Shown here: piece after piece, positions 8,611 to 17,085 of the stretch | Position numbering within the stretch: the stretch's first letter is position 1 | Layout: every line of letters begins with the position of its first letter | Assembly: GCA_003278955.1 (NCBI GenBank) | Contig: QCCB01000016.1 | Span: forward strand, 1 to 32,103 | Direction of reading: 5' to 3' | DNA length: 32,103 nt | Origin: Prochlorococcus sp. AG-347-K10 | GTDB taxonomy: Bacteria; Cyanobacteriota; Cyanobacteriia; PCC-6307; Cyanobiaceae | Translations under genes and position numbers: made by a program | Notes under the pieces: generated by a model | What the model was told of the DNA's origin: nothing | The model's database searches: none | The model's input: only the letters and a program-made list of their open reading frames with translations

Positions 8611-8754
8611 TTAAACTACTTTTTCAATTGCAGAATTAAACCAAATAAAACCTAAGATAGAAATAAGTGAAAGATTAAATCCTAAATAAAGAAAGATATT
8701 TAAAGAATGGATTCTTTCCCGAAAAAATATTTTTTTCTCTTTTTGATACTTCAT
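8611..8754 (-). CDS. small single-span membrane protein, 47 aa, hypothetical
   Basis: A short ORF beginning MKYQKEKKIFFRERIHSLN with a basic amphipathic head, followed by one hydrophobic stretch (FLYLGFNLSLISILGFIWF, about residues 21-39) and a short tail ending EKVV. The positive head predicts N-in topology. It lies between rsmB (50 bases downstream) and a conserved small gene (19 bases upstream), all on the minus strand, which supports it being real. I do not recognise a family; it has the shape of small photosynthetic-complex or membrane-accessory subunits but no diagnostic motif. Confidence 0.55.
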   Translation of the reverse strand: MKYQKEKKIFFRERIHSLNIFLYLGFNLSLISILGFIWFNSAIEKVV

Positions 8755-8773
8755 TATTAAAATAAAAACTTAT

Positions 8774-8953
8774 TCAGGATTTCAAACGGCAACCAATATT
8801 AATAGATCCTGCATCAATCATTCTGCCTAATTTAATTGCTATGGATTCCTCCAAACTAGTGAAATTAGATTGATGGTAAGTTATCCAATCTAATTCAGAA
8901 AAAGTGATAATTCCCGTGGAATTACTTTTTAAGAAAAGTGTTCCAATTTCCAT
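8774..8953 (-). CDS. conserved picocyanobacterial hypothetical protein, 59 aa
   Basis: A 59-residue ORF starting MEIGTLFLKSNSTGIITFSE and continuing through a helix around EESIAIKLGRMIDAGSIN to a 'GCRLKS' end. The pattern 'IGTLFLKS...TG.I...E..W.T.HQ.....EE..A..LGR.IDAG....GCR' resembles a small conserved hypothetical family I recall from marine Synechococcus and Prochlorococcus. No function is known. It is soluble by composition, starts with ATG, and lies 19 bases upstream of the small membrane protein gene on the same strand. Confidence 0.65.
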   Translation of the reverse strand: MEIGTLFLKSNSTGIITFSELDWITYHQSNFTSLEESIAIKLGRMIDAGSINIGCRLKS

Positions 8954-9057
8954 TAGATAAATCTAATTTTTTTAAGTTAACATCCGTACTTAATATTTCT
9001 TCATAACATAATATTCTATTAATTTTTCAAATACAACTTTAGTTTATTACTCTTAAT

Positions 9058-10548
9058 TTATTGAATATCTCTTAAAAATTTATCGGCCGTTTTTAAGTGA
9101 TTATTTAATTTTTCCTCTGACATTTTATCGAGATTTCTCGTTAACATTGCCAGACGATATTGCTTTCTAAAAAAGCTTTCATTATCTTTAATAAATTTCC
9201 AAAATAAGCCATCCCATATTTCACACCATGGGCCACTTTTAAAATTAGACATTTTTTTTACATAATTAGAGCTTGATATATATGGCTTTGTTGAAAAGAT
9301 ACCACCATCACTAAACTGACTCATTCCGTAAACATTTGGGACCATAACCCAATCATAGGAATCAATAAACATCTCCATAAACCATTTATAAACTTGGTTT
9401 GGGTGAATTCTACATAGAAGCATAAAGTTGCCAACAATCATTAGTCGCTCAATATGATGACAATAACCAAATTTAATAATATTTTTTATAACAACGTCTA
9501 CTGGTTCAACTCCTGTATTTCCTTGATAAAAAGATTTTGGAATTGGCTTATCTTCAAAATTCCAAAAATTACTATTTCGCATCTTTGTTCCGTACTTTTT
9601 ATATACGAGGCAAATAAATTCTCTCCATCCAATAATTTGACGAATAAAACCCTCTAGAGAGTTAATAGGAACATTATTATTTTTTGCAAAAATTAATGCT
9701 TTATTCACTACTACATCTGGGGTTAATAAGCCGCTATTTAAAAGAGGAGAAAGTAAACTGTGCCATAAAAAAGAATTTTCTTTAGACATAGCATCCTCAT
9801 AATCTCCAAATAAGAAAAATCTATGATTAAAAAAATCATTTAACCATTCATCAGCCTCTTCAAAATTAGTTGGGTATAAAAAGTTATTACTTTCTCCAAT
9901 AAACTCAATATCAAAATTGGCTAATGACCTTTCTGCATTAACTACAAATTTATTTTTTTGTAATTTAGGTGTATCGGGTATATTTATTTTTTTTGGTAAT
10001 TTTTTTCTGTTCATTTCATCGAAACTCCATTTACCACCTTCAGGTGAATAATCAGGATTAACTAATATCTTTTGGCTCTTTCTTTGATTCTCATAAAATC
10101 TCCCCATAAGAGGTTTTTTTTCATTTGATTCAAATAAATCTTTTAAATCTTCACTGCTCATAAACATAGGAGAAGGCAAAATATTTAAAGCTAAATTATT
10201 ACTTTCAACAAAATTATTAATCCTCTTCATTATTAAAAAATCATGAGGGTCAATGAGATTTATTTTCTGATATTTATTTTTAATAAATTCCGATAAGTAA
10301 TCAATTGTAGAAACATTATTCTTGTTTTCGATATATAAAACTTTAAAGCCAGATATTTCTAAATAATTTTTATAAGCGAGCATAGATGCTCTATGAAAAA
10401 CTAACTTATTTTTATGGTTAATTAATCTATGAAATTTATCATTTCCAAAAAATAATGAGTCTTCCAAAATCAAAACTTCACAATTTATTTTTAAGATTGG
10501 GCTTTCTCTAAAAAGTTGATTCGGGAAAATAATTGATACTTGTTTCAT
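9058..10548 (-). CDS. cryptochrome/photolyase of the FeS-BCP (PhrB/CryB, prokaryotic 6-4) class
   Basis: A flavoprotein related to Agrobacterium PhrB and Rhodobacter CryB, the class that repairs (6-4) photoproducts with blue light. The N-terminal antenna-like domain opens with SIIFPNQLF and [10 protein letters not shown]. The C-terminal FAD domain has [60 protein letters not shown] and [17 protein letters not shown]. In characterised members four cysteines bind a 4Fe-4S cluster, including C-x2-C-x(about 12)-C just after 'MSDY'. Here that stretch is shortened to [14 protein letters not shown], leaving one cysteine, so the cluster is probably absent. At 496 residues the length is normal for the class. 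The ATG overlaps the DUF2256 stop by 4 bases. Confidence 0.9.
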   Translation of the reverse strand: MKQVSIIFPNQLFRESPILKINCEVLILEDSLFFGNDKFHRLINHKNKLVFHRASMLAYKNYLEISGFKVLYIENKNNVSTIDYLSEFIKNKYQKINLIDPHDFLIMKRINNFVESNNLALNILPSPMFMSSEDLKDLFESNEKKPLMGRFYENQRKSQKILVNPDYSPEGGKWSFDEMNRKKLPKKINIPDTPKLQKNKFVVNAERSLANFDIEFIGESNNFLYPTNFEEADEWLNDFFNHRFFLFGDYEDAMSKENSFLWHSLLSPLLNSGLLTPDVVVNKALIFAKNNNVPINSLEGFIRQIIGWREFICLVYKKYGTKMRNSNFWNFEDKPIPKSFYQGNTGVEPVDVVIKNIIKFGYCHHIERLMIVGNFMLLCRIHPNQVYKWFMEMFIDSYDWVMVPNVYGMSQFSDGGIFSTKPYISSSNYVKKMSNFKSGPWCEIWDGLFWKFIKDNESFFRKQYRLAMLTRNLDKMSEEKLNNHLKTADKFLRDIQ

Positions 10549-10676
10549 CTTTGCGACTTCCTGTTACTGCATCTTTTTGAACAGTAGATAACATCATCCC
10601 AACAGTTTTTCCATTTTTTACGCCACTCAAATGGCCTATTGCAGACAGGACAAGTTTTAGTAGAAAGATTTTTCAA
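10545..10676 (-). CDS. DUF2256 zinc-ribbon-like small protein
   Basis: A 43-residue protein read from a TTG at 10676: [14 protein letters not shown], then [20 protein letters not shown]. It is the DUF2256 family: CPxC near the N-terminus, PFxWRKKW, and YCSxRC at the end, giving a likely zinc-binding treble. The frame is bounded upstream by the stop codon of the TIGR03643 gene, which leaves room only for this TTG or an ATT. Its TGA overlaps the photolyase ATG (ATGA), implying translational coupling. DUF2256 genes often sit next to photolyase genes, suggesting a role in photolyase maturation or DNA repair; the function is unproven. Confidence 0.85.
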   Translation of the reverse strand: MKNLSTKTCPVCNRPFEWRKKWKNCWDDVIYCSKRCSNRKSQR

Positions 10677-10679
10677 AAT

Positions 10680-10916
10680 TTATAATTTTCTTTTATGAGT
10701 AGATTTAAATCTAGTTGAATCTTTAAGGGCCATATGTTTTGTATTTCTTCCCGAAACTCTCTTTCTCCAGACTTTGAAAGATTTGGGTTTTAGATTTTGA
10801 CGCATAATTTTTATCGCATCTTCCTCTTTTAAACCAAATTGATACTCGATAGCTTCAAAGGGTGTTCTATCTTCCCAACACATTTCTATTATTCTGTCTA
10901 TATCGATACTTTCCAT
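10680..10916 (-). CDS. TIGR03643 (DUF2805) family protein
   Basis: A 78-residue basic protein beginning MESIDIDRIIEMCWEDRTPF. The pattern 'IDRIIEMCWEDRTPFEAIEYQFGL.E..AI.IMR..LK..SFK.WRKRV.GR.TKH' is characteristic of the TIGR03643 family. It looks like a small helix-turn-helix-like domain (residues 5-40) followed by a very basic tail with RKRVSGRNTKH, suggesting nucleic-acid contact. The function is unknown. It starts 2 bases after the DCC gene stop, and its own stop is 3 bases before the DUF2256 start codon, so it is the second gene of a tight four-gene unit ending in the photolyase. Confidence 0.88.
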   Translation of the reverse strand: MESIDIDRIIEMCWEDRTPFEAIEYQFGLKEEDAIKIMRQNLKPKSFKVWRKRVSGRNTKHMALKDSTRFKSTHKRKL

Positions 10917-10918
10917 AT

Positions 10919-11311
10919 TTAATGCTCACATTGTGAGGTACAAAGTTTTTCAATATCGGATCTACCTGTAATTTGAAGTCTATATTTTGCCCAATATCTG
11001 TAAACCAATCTCAATAATGGAGATAAGAGCTTAATCTTCAAGGGATAATAAACCCAACCTAAACCAACTAATTCATAAGAATATGCAAGTACATCTAGTC
11101 CCCTAATAATTTCACCATTTTCAATAATCCCATGCAGGTTTGACATAGCTTCTGAATATGAGATGTCACTAAAAAGACTTTGATCATAATCCTTACTATT
11201 AATATCTATAAATGCAATTTGATTTAAGGTATCTCTTTTTTTAAGAAAATTTGTTTCTCTCAAACAAAGTGGACAACCACCATCGAATAAAAAGGTTAAT
11301 TTATTTTTCAT
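10919..11311 (-). CDS. DCC family (DUF393) thiol-disulfide oxidoreductase-like protein
   Basis: A 130-residue protein with the family signature FLFDGGCPLCLRETNFLKKR, a thioredoxin-fold D-G-x-C-P-x-C motif, followed by INSKDYD, 'LHGIIENGEIIRGLDVLAYSY' split between two conserved strands, and a hydrophobic RLVYRYWAKYR helix. DCC proteins are predicted thiol:disulfide oxidoreductases; few have been tested. An in-frame TTG at 11323 would add four residues, but the ATG at 11309-11311 is preferred because it directly precedes the conserved domain. It is the first gene of the DCC-TIGR03643-DUF2256-photolyase unit. Two further cysteines (SQCEH) sit near the C-terminus. Confidence 0.87.
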   Translation of the reverse strand: MKNKLTFLFDGGCPLCLRETNFLKKRDTLNQIAFIDINSKDYDQSLFSDISYSEAMSNLHGIIENGEIIRGLDVLAYSYELVGLGWVYYPLKIKLLSPLLRLVYRYWAKYRLQITGRSDIEKLCTSQCEH

Positions 11312-11377
11312 ATTTTTATTCAAATATAGAAATTAAATAACTTTTTTGTGGAATAAAAAATTTTTTTTAGAGTACAA

Positions 11378-11389
11378 GCTTTATAAAGC
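11378..11389. promoter_or_regulatory. 12-bp perfect palindrome containing a TATAAA box, upstream of the photolyase unit
   Basis: GCTTTATAAAGC reads the same on both strands and lies about 67 bases upstream of the DCC gene ATG. The centre TTTATAAA can act as a -10 box on either strand. It may be the promoter or an operator for the minus-strand photolyase unit. Short AT-rich palindromes are expected by chance in such DNA, so confidence is low. Confidence 0.3.
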
Positions 11390-11442
11390 CTTAATAATTG
11401 CCAGTTCTAATTTAATGAAATTATATTATCTTATTAATTAAT

Positions 11443-11474
11443 AAGCCATTGATTAAGGGATACATCAATGGTTT
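11443..11474 (-). terminator. 11-bp stem-loop downstream of the 67-aa gene
   Basis: AAGCCATTGAT (11443-11453) pairs with ATCAATGGTTT (11464-11474) across a 10-base loop, with one G-T wobble. It lies 14 bases beyond the stop of the minus-strand gene at 11489-11692, where a terminator would be expected. The following bases on the minus strand are AT-rich but not a clean T-run, so it may instead be an mRNA-end protector. A 16-bp perfect palindrome (11430-11445) abuts it. Confidence 0.45.
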
Positions 11475-11488
11475 AAAACTATTTATGA

Positions 11489-11692
11489 TCAGTCATCTAG
11501 AAGATGAACTCCTTCTCCTATGTCAGGGGTAAATTTACAATATTTTTCAAAAATAAGTCCAACACTTCTCATTTTTTCTCCTAATTCATCGTTAAATTTA
11601 TTCCATTCTTCCGATTCACGATCAGGTAAATCCCACCCTTGTTTTTCTACCATACTTGTTATTACTGTATAGTCCCATTCTATGTATGCCAT
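11489..11692 (-). CDS. small acidic hypothetical protein, 67 aa
   Basis: A 67-residue acidic protein beginning MAYIEWDYTVITSMVEKQGW and ending EGVHLLDD. It has no membrane segment or signal peptide. The middle (SEEWNKFNDELGEKMRSVG) is helical and charged; a single cysteine is at EKYCKF. I do not recognise a characterised family. It starts with ATG, has about 95 bases to the divergent trmH gene and is followed by a stem-loop, so it looks like a self-contained single-gene transcript. Confidence 0.65.
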   Translation of the reverse strand: MAYIEWDYTVITSMVEKQGWDLPDRESEEWNKFNDELGEKMRSVGLIFEKYCKFTPDIGEGVHLLDD

Positions 11693-11759
11693 TGAGTTAA
11701 TTTAAACTACCAAAATATTATAAACCAAGAGATTTAATAGGTAATCAATTTTTTTTTAA

Positions 11760-11765
11760 TATAAT
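11760..11765 (+). promoter_or_regulatory. candidate -10 box for trmH
   Basis: TATAAT at 11760-11765 lies 23 bases upstream of the trmH ATG, which would give a very short leader. No good -35 box is evident in the T-run upstream. A perfect -10 hexamer is easy to find by chance in this AT-rich DNA. Confidence 0.35.
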
Positions 11766-11788
11766 TTAAAGGTGTGAAAAAATTATAA

Positions 11789-12460
11789 ATGTCAATTTTA
11801 CCAAGAAGATTTGAACGAATCAAAAGTGTTTTAGATTGCAGAATGAAAAACTTGACTGTTTTAGTTGAGGATGTCAATAAACCACATAATTTATCTGCGA
11901 TATTAAGAACATGTGATGCGGCGGGAGTTTTGGAAGCAAATTTTATTAACAAAAAGAATGCCGTTAAGACTTTTAATAGTACTGCTCAAGGAAGTCAAAA
12001 ATGGGTAAAACTGAATAATTATGAAAACACTATCACGGCAATATCTGATTTAAAGAACAAGGGTTTTAAATTATATGGAACGAATCTTAATAGTGAATCA
12101 GTAGATTATAGAAATTTTGATTATTCTCAAAATACATGTTTTGTTTTAGGAGCAGAAAAATGGGGACTAAGTAATGAACTTATATCAATGGTTGATCAAT
12201 CAATTTTTATACCTATGAGAGGTATGGTTCAATCTCTGAATGTTTCAGTTGCTGCTTCTATATTATTATTTGAAGCTGTTCGCCAAAGGAAAAATAAAGG
12301 TAAATTGCCCTCTAATGGAGAAGGGTTAAATATGGATGAATATCAAAAAACACTTTTTGAATGGAGTTACCCAGAATTAGCTGCGGTGTATAAAAAATCA
12401 GCTAAAGAATATCCAAAGTTGAATGATCAAGGAGAACTTGATCCTATTACAGATAACTAA
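11789..12460 (+). CDS. trmH: tRNA (guanosine-18-2'-O)-methyltransferase, SpoU/TrmH family
   Basis: A SPOUT-fold 2'-O-methyltransferase expected to modify G18 in the tRNA D-loop. The 223-residue protein shows TrmH motif 1, VEDVNKPHNLSAILRTCDA, with the conserved Asn and Arg; motif 2, FVLGAEKWGLS; and motif 3, IPMRGMVQSLNVSVAASILL, that forms the SAM-binding trefoil knot. The C-terminal tail (KNKGKLPSNGEG, then a helical WSYPELAAVYKK) resembles the TrmH C-terminal extension. It starts with ATG and ends 2 bases before the convergent permease gene. Confidence 0.93.
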   Translation: MSILPRRFERIKSVLDCRMKNLTVLVEDVNKPHNLSAILRTCDAAGVLEANFINKKNAVKTFNSTAQGSQKWVKLNNYENTITAISDLKNKGFKLYGTNLNSESVDYRNFDYSQNTCFVLGAEKWGLSNELISMVDQSIFIPMRGMVQSLNVSVAASILLFEAVRQRKNKGKLPSNGEGLNMDEYQKTLFEWSYPELAAVYKKSAKEYPKLNDQGELDPITDN

Positions 12461-12462
12461 AT

Positions 12463-13308
12463 TTATTCAGAATTTTGACTATCAAAAATTTCTTCAAGAT
12501 CCTCTCCTATAAAAGAAAGACCTAAAACTAAAAAAAACATTGCCAAACCTGGGAACAAAGCCGTCCACCAGATACCTGTAGGTAAAGCGGCAAGAGCTAG
12601 ATTTAAATCACTTCCCCACTCTGGGACATCTGCAGGAACGCCAAGGCCTAAAAATCCTAAACTTCCTAATACCAAAACAGCATCTGCAGCATTTAGGGTA
12701 AGCAGAATAGGTAATGGTGTTATTACATTTGGGAGAATATATTTAAAAATAATTTTTTTAACATCAGCTCCTGCAACTTGAGCTGCCTCCACATAAGTTT
12801 CAGATTTAACCAATATTGTCTGATTTCTGATTAATCTAAAATATTGAGGAGAGTAAACAATACACAATGCCAAAGCCGCGTTAAGGATACCCTTACCCAA
12901 TACAAAAGCTACAACAACTGAAAGCAAAATTACAGGTATTGAAAAAATAGTATCCATTATTAGTGATAAGCATTTATCAAAAAAACCACCAAAATATCCA
13001 CTTAATAATCCCAATGGCAAACCCAAACTTAATGAAAAAAGAATAGCTAAGAATACAACTTCTATCGCTAATGATGATCCTTGCAAAGTTCTTAAGCAAA
13101 CATCTCTTCCTAATCTATCTGTGCCACAAAAATGATTAAGAGAAGGAGGGGCAAAGATATCATTGCTTAACGTTGAAAATGAATAGCCAAAAAAATTATT
13201 GGCCTCTAAAAATTTCACTATTAAAACAACAAGAAGATAAAAAAGTACAATTAAAAATCCAGCTTTTCTGATATTTGCGCCGACACGATTAAATGAGTTA
13301 ATATCCAA
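12463..13308 (-). CDS. dppC: peptide/nickel-type ABC transporter permease (DppC/OppC family)
   Basis: A 281-residue inner-membrane permease of the dipeptide/oligopeptide/nickel family. The N-terminal hydrophobic helix (GFLIVLFYLLVVLIVKFL) is followed by the DppC signature HFCGTDRLGRDVCLR, several membrane helices, and the cytoplasmic EAA loop EAAQVAGADVKKIIFKYILP that docks the ATPase. It ends with GLSFIGEDLEEIFD. No DppB permease, binding protein or ATPase is adjacent; it follows lepA by 78 bases on the minus strand. The substrate is not inferable; partners must be encoded elsewhere. Confidence 0.88.
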   Translation of the reverse strand: MDINSFNRVGANIRKAGFLIVLFYLLVVLIVKFLEANNFFGYSFSTLSNDIFAPPSLNHFCGTDRLGRDVCLRTLQGSSLAIEVVFLAILFSLSLGLPLGLLSGYFGGFFDKCLSLIMDTIFSIPVILLSVVVAFVLGKGILNAALALCIVYSPQYFRLIRNQTILVKSETYVEAAQVAGADVKKIIFKYILPNVITPLPILLTLNAADAVLVLGSLGFLGLGVPADVPEWGSDLNLALAALPTGIWWTALFPGLAMFFLVLGLSFIGEDLEEIFDSQNSE

Positions 13309-13386
13309 AATCTTTTTTAAAGATATAAATGAAATATACCCAATTCTTTTAAAAATAAATAGCTATAAATTTTAAATTAAAAGAAA

Positions 13387-15195
13387 TTACTGGTTTAATT
13401 TCAAGACTGCCATAAAAGCTTCTTGAGGGACTTCAACTTTACCCATTGCCTTCATCCTCTTTTTACCTTTGGCTTGTTTCTTTAAAAGTTTCTTTTTCCT
13501 AGAAATATCCCCCCCATAACATTTAGATAAAACATCTTTTCGCAAAGCACTTATGCTTTCACTTGCAATGATCCTGCTACCGATTGATGCTTGAATAGGT
13601 ATTTTAAATTGTTGTTTTGGAATAAGTTCTTTTAATTTTTCAACTAAACTTCTGCCAATTCCATAAGCCTTATCTTTATGAACAATAGAAGTTAATGGAT
13701 CTGCTCTTTCTGAATTTATTAGAACATCTAATCTAACAAGGTCATTTTTTCTATAGCCAATCAAGTGATATTCCATTGATGCATAACCTTGGGTTCTACT
13801 TTTCATTTGATCAAAGAAATCTGTAACAACTTCTGCTAATGGAATTTCATAAATCAAGGTAACTCGATCTGTTGTTATGTATTTCATATCTATAAATACT
13901 CCCCTTCTTTCCTGACATAAACCCATTAATGTTCCATTAAATTCATTGGGAGCATAAATTTCCATTTTCACATAAGGTTCTTCTATTGATTCTCTAAGTT
14001 GTGGATCAGGAATTGTGGAAGGATTATCAATAAAGATATGTTCCTGCTGATTTAAATTAACTTTATAAATAACTGATGGTGCCGTTACGATTAGATCCAA
14101 GTCATATTCTCTTTCTAATCTTTCTTGAACAATCTCCATATGAAGAAGTCCTAGGAATCCGCACCTAAATCCGAAGCCCATTGCGCTACTAGTTTCAGGC
14201 TCATATTTTAAAGCTGCATCAGATAATTGTAATTTTTCTAGTGATACTCTTAAATCTGGGAATTGATCAGCATCAGTCGGGAATAAGCCACAAAAAACCA
14301 TAGGATTTGCTGTCTTATATCCAGGCAAAGGATCATTGGCAGGTGAATTTAAAAGAGTAATCGTATCTCCCACTCTCGCATCAGCAACTGATTTTATAGA
14401 AGCAGCTAAATAACCAACTTCTCCCGCATGTAATTCATCAACTTGCTGCTGATCAGGCGCCATTATTCCTATCTCATCTAGTTCATAATTTTTCTTACTT
14501 GCCATTAATAATATTTTTTCTCTCTTATTTAGAGACCCAGATATCACCCTGAAATAAACAATAACTCCCCTGTACGGATCATAATAAGAATCAAAAATCA
14601 GTGCCTTTGTAGGTAGTTTAATTTCATCTTGAGGAGGAGGAACTCTTGTTACGATTGCTTCCAAAATATCTTTAATACCAACTCCAGTTTTTGCTGAACA
14701 ATTAATTGCATTAGATGTATCAAGTCCAATAATTTCCTCTATTTCTTGTTTTATTTTTTCAGCATCAGCCCCTGGCAAATCAACTTTATTTAAAACAGGA
14801 ATTATTTCAAGATTATTTTCTAAGGCAAGATAAACATTAGCTAAGGTTTGAGCTTCTACTCCTTGACTTGCATCAACAACAAGTAAGGCGCCTTCACAAG
14901 CTTGAAGAGACCTACTAACCTCATAAGAGAAATCAACATGCCCTGGAGTATCTATTAAGTTCAAAACATATTCTTGGGAATCTTCAGCTTTATATTTCAT
15001 CCTAGCGGCCTGTAACTTGATAGTAATTCCTCTCTCTCTTTCAAGATCCATACTGTCCAAAAATTGTTCTTGCATATCCCTTTGCTGCACAGTACCAGTA
15101 TCTTGAAGTAACCTATCTGCAAGGGTAGATTTGCCATGGTCAATATGAGCGATTATGCAGAAATTTCTAATTTTCGAAACAGATATATCAGTCAT
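13387..15195 (-). CDS. lepA: elongation factor 4 (LepA), ribosome back-translocase GTPase
   Basis: LepA/EF4 is a translational GTPase that acts on ribosomes, proposed in back-translocation or initiation and 30S biogenesis. The 602-residue length is exactly typical. G1 AHIDHGKST is at residues 16-24, the switch region [12 protein letters not shown] follows, and G3 DTPGHVDF and G4 NKVDLPGA are intact. The LepA-specific C-terminal domain is intact, with the basic tail [20 protein letters not shown] near residues 565-585 and the final '[13 protein letters not shown]'. It lies between mqo (55 bases upstream) and dppC on the same strand. Confidence 0.98.
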   Translation of the reverse strand: MTDISVSKIRNFCIIAHIDHGKSTLADRLLQDTGTVQQRDMQEQFLDSMDLERERGITIKLQAARMKYKAEDSQEYVLNLIDTPGHVDFSYEVSRSLQACEGALLVVDASQGVEAQTLANVYLALENNLEIIPVLNKVDLPGADAEKIKQEIEEIIGLDTSNAINCSAKTGVGIKDILEAIVTRVPPPQDEIKLPTKALIFDSYYDPYRGVIVYFRVISGSLNKREKILLMASKKNYELDEIGIMAPDQQQVDELHAGEVGYLAASIKSVADARVGDTITLLNSPANDPLPGYKTANPMVFCGLFPTDADQFPDLRVSLEKLQLSDAALKYEPETSSAMGFGFRCGFLGLLHMEIVQERLEREYDLDLIVTAPSVIYKVNLNQQEHIFIDNPSTIPDPQLRESIEEPYVKMEIYAPNEFNGTLMGLCQERRGVFIDMKYITTDRVTLIYEIPLAEVVTDFFDQMKSRTQGYASMEYHLIGYRKNDLVRLDVLINSERADPLTSIVHKDKAYGIGRSLVEKLKELIPKQQFKIPIQASIGSRIIASESISALRKDVLSKCYGGDISRKKKLLKKQAKGKKRMKAMGKVEVPQEAFMAVLKLNQ

Positions 15196-15250
15196 ATAGA
15201 AAGAAAAATTCTCCTCTTATTACATCTTGATTAATATTAGCTAATTAGAA

Positions 15251-16747
15251 TTATGGATGGAAACCAAAAATGGAATTATTTCTTTTTTTAATTTCTTTTA
15301 TGAAGGTACTGTAATTTTCAGAGACTGATAGTTCTGGATAAATTAAGTCATTTATCTTTTTCTGAAGATTATGCTTATCGTTTAAAAATAAAACAGATTT
15401 TTCTAGAACCTCAACCATAATTGAAACCGCAGTACTTGCTCCCGGAGAGGCTCCCAACAAAGCAGATAATGATCCATCAGATGAATTTACAATCTCAGTT
15501 CCAAATTTCAAAGAACCACCACCTTCAGTTTTTTTAATTATTTGTACTCTTTGACCAGCATTCTTTAAATACCAATCAGAAGGATTAGCTGATGGCATCA
15601 TATTCTTTAAATTCTCAACTCTTGAGTTATGGTTCTTTAATGATTGTGATATTAGGTAATTAATTAAATCGTTGTTCTTGAAACCAACGTCTAACATAGA
15701 AAAAATATTATTCTTTTTAATTGAACTAAATAAGTCAAAGTATGAACTTTGTTTTAGAAATTTTGTTGTAAATCCAGCAAAAGGTCCATATAAAAGAAGT
15801 TTTTTATTATCAATCCATCTGGTGTCTAAATGAGGCACAGACATTGGTGGCGATCCAATATCAGCTTTACCATAAACTTTTGAGTTATGTTTTTCTGTTA
15901 GATCTTTTTTCTCGCAAATAAGCCATTTCCCACTAACAGGAAATCCACCATAACTTTTTGCTTCTGGAATTTTTGATTTTTGTAAATAATTAATTGTTTT
16001 TCCACCAGAACCAAGAAAAACGTAGCCAGTTTTAATTGAAGTTTTTCTACCTTCAGAACTGATTTCTAGTTCCCATTGTTTTTTATCAATTTTCTTTAAA
16101 TCTACTAATTCTGTTTTATATCTAATTTCAACATTTTTGTTTAAGGAAACTAATGACAAATACTCTTTAGTTAAAGCCTCAAAATTAATATCAGTTCCTC
16201 TACCTATTCTGGTAGCAGCAATTTGAGTAGATGGATTTCTATCTTTTGTTATTAGAGGAGCCCATGATGAAATTTCATCAAAAGATGAAGAAAATTCCAT
16301 ATCGATAAATTCAGGATTTTCGGACATTTTCTGAAATCTTTTTTTTAAAAAAGAAATATTATCCTGACCAGAAACAAAGCTAATATGAGGAATAAATTTT
16401 AGAAACTTGTTAATATCAATCTTCCCTGCTTCATACAATGAGGCCCATAATGACATGGATGTTTCAAAAGAACGATTTATTGAGAGCGCTTTATCTATTT
16501 TTAGATTTCCTTTTTCATCTAAAGGGGTATAGTTTAATTCGCAATTAGCCGCATGTCCTGTACCTGCATTATTAAAAGCACCAGTACTTTCACTTCCTGG
16601 AGCATTTAATTTTTCTATAATAAGAAATTTTATATCTGGTAAAACTTCTGAAATTAGGAGGGCTAAAGTACTACTCATTATCCCTGCTCCTACTAAGACT
16701 GCATCAAAGTAGCTATTGTCATTAGTGGGATTTTTAGATGAAGTCAC
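15251..16747 (-). CDS. mqo: malate:quinone oxidoreductase
   Basis: A peripheral-membrane FAD enzyme oxidising malate to oxaloacetate with electrons to the quinone pool, in place of or beside an NAD-dependent malate dehydrogenase. The 498-residue protein has the N-terminal FAD dinucleotide fold [14 protein letters not shown] (near 17-30), the Mqo-specific [20 protein letters not shown] and [17 protein letters not shown]-type contacts ([10 protein letters not shown]), [12 protein letters not shown], and [19 protein letters not shown] at the C-terminus. The start is a GTG at 16747. It is 70 bases divergent from the NifU-domain gene and is first in the mqo-lepA-dppC direction. Confidence 0.96.
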   Translation of the reverse strand: MTSSKNPTNDNSYFDAVLVGAGIMSSTLALLISEVLPDIKFLIIEKLNAPGSESTGAFNNAGTGHAANCELNYTPLDEKGNLKIDKALSINRSFETSMSLWASLYEAGKIDINKFLKFIPHISFVSGQDNISFLKKRFQKMSENPEFIDMEFSSSFDEISSWAPLITKDRNPSTQIAATRIGRGTDINFEALTKEYLSLVSLNKNVEIRYKTELVDLKKIDKKQWELEISSEGRKTSIKTGYVFLGSGGKTINYLQKSKIPEAKSYGGFPVSGKWLICEKKDLTEKHNSKVYGKADIGSPPMSVPHLDTRWIDNKKLLLYGPFAGFTTKFLKQSSYFDLFSSIKKNNIFSMLDVGFKNNDLINYLISQSLKNHNSRVENLKNMMPSANPSDWYLKNAGQRVQIIKKTEGGGSLKFGTEIVNSSDGSLSALLGASPGASTAVSIMVEVLEKSVLFLNDKHNLQKKINDLIYPELSVSENYSTFIKEIKKRNNSIFGFHP

Positions 16748-16817
16748 AACAGAAAATTATCTTTTTTGCAATTAATCAGATTTCTTTCTAGGCTTATTAT
16801 AAAGTTAATCCAAAATT

Positions 16818-17063
16818 ATGAGTACTGAAACACTCTCTCTGACAAACGAAAATGTAGAAAAAGTCCTTGACGAGCTAAGACCTTTTTTAATTTCTGATGG
16901 AGGTAATGTTGAGATTGCAGAAATAGATGGTCCAATTGTCAAAGTCAGACTTCAAGGAGCATGTGGTAGTTGCCCAAGTAGCACTATGACTCTCAAAATG
17001 GGTATTGAAAGAAAGTTAAAAGAAATGATTCCTGAAATAAGCGAAGTTGTCCAGGTTTTATAA
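16818..17063 (+). CDS. NifU C-terminal-domain Fe-S scaffold
   Basis: An 81-residue stand-alone Nfu domain that assembles and hands over Fe-S clusters (CnfU/NfuA type in cyanobacteria, important for photosystem I). The signature [19 protein letters not shown] carries the CxxC cluster ligands C49 and C52. The preceding [20 protein letters not shown] is the conserved domain start. It begins with ATG; an AT-rich TATTATAAAG about 20 bases upstream is a possible -10. It converges on the small membrane protein gene with 22 bases between stops. Confidence 0.95.
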   Translation: MSTETLSLTNENVEKVLDELRPFLISDGGNVEIAEIDGPIVKVRLQGACGSCPSSTMTLKMGIERKLKEMIPEISEVVQVL

Positions 17064-17085
17064 AAATTTTTAACTGAAATATATA

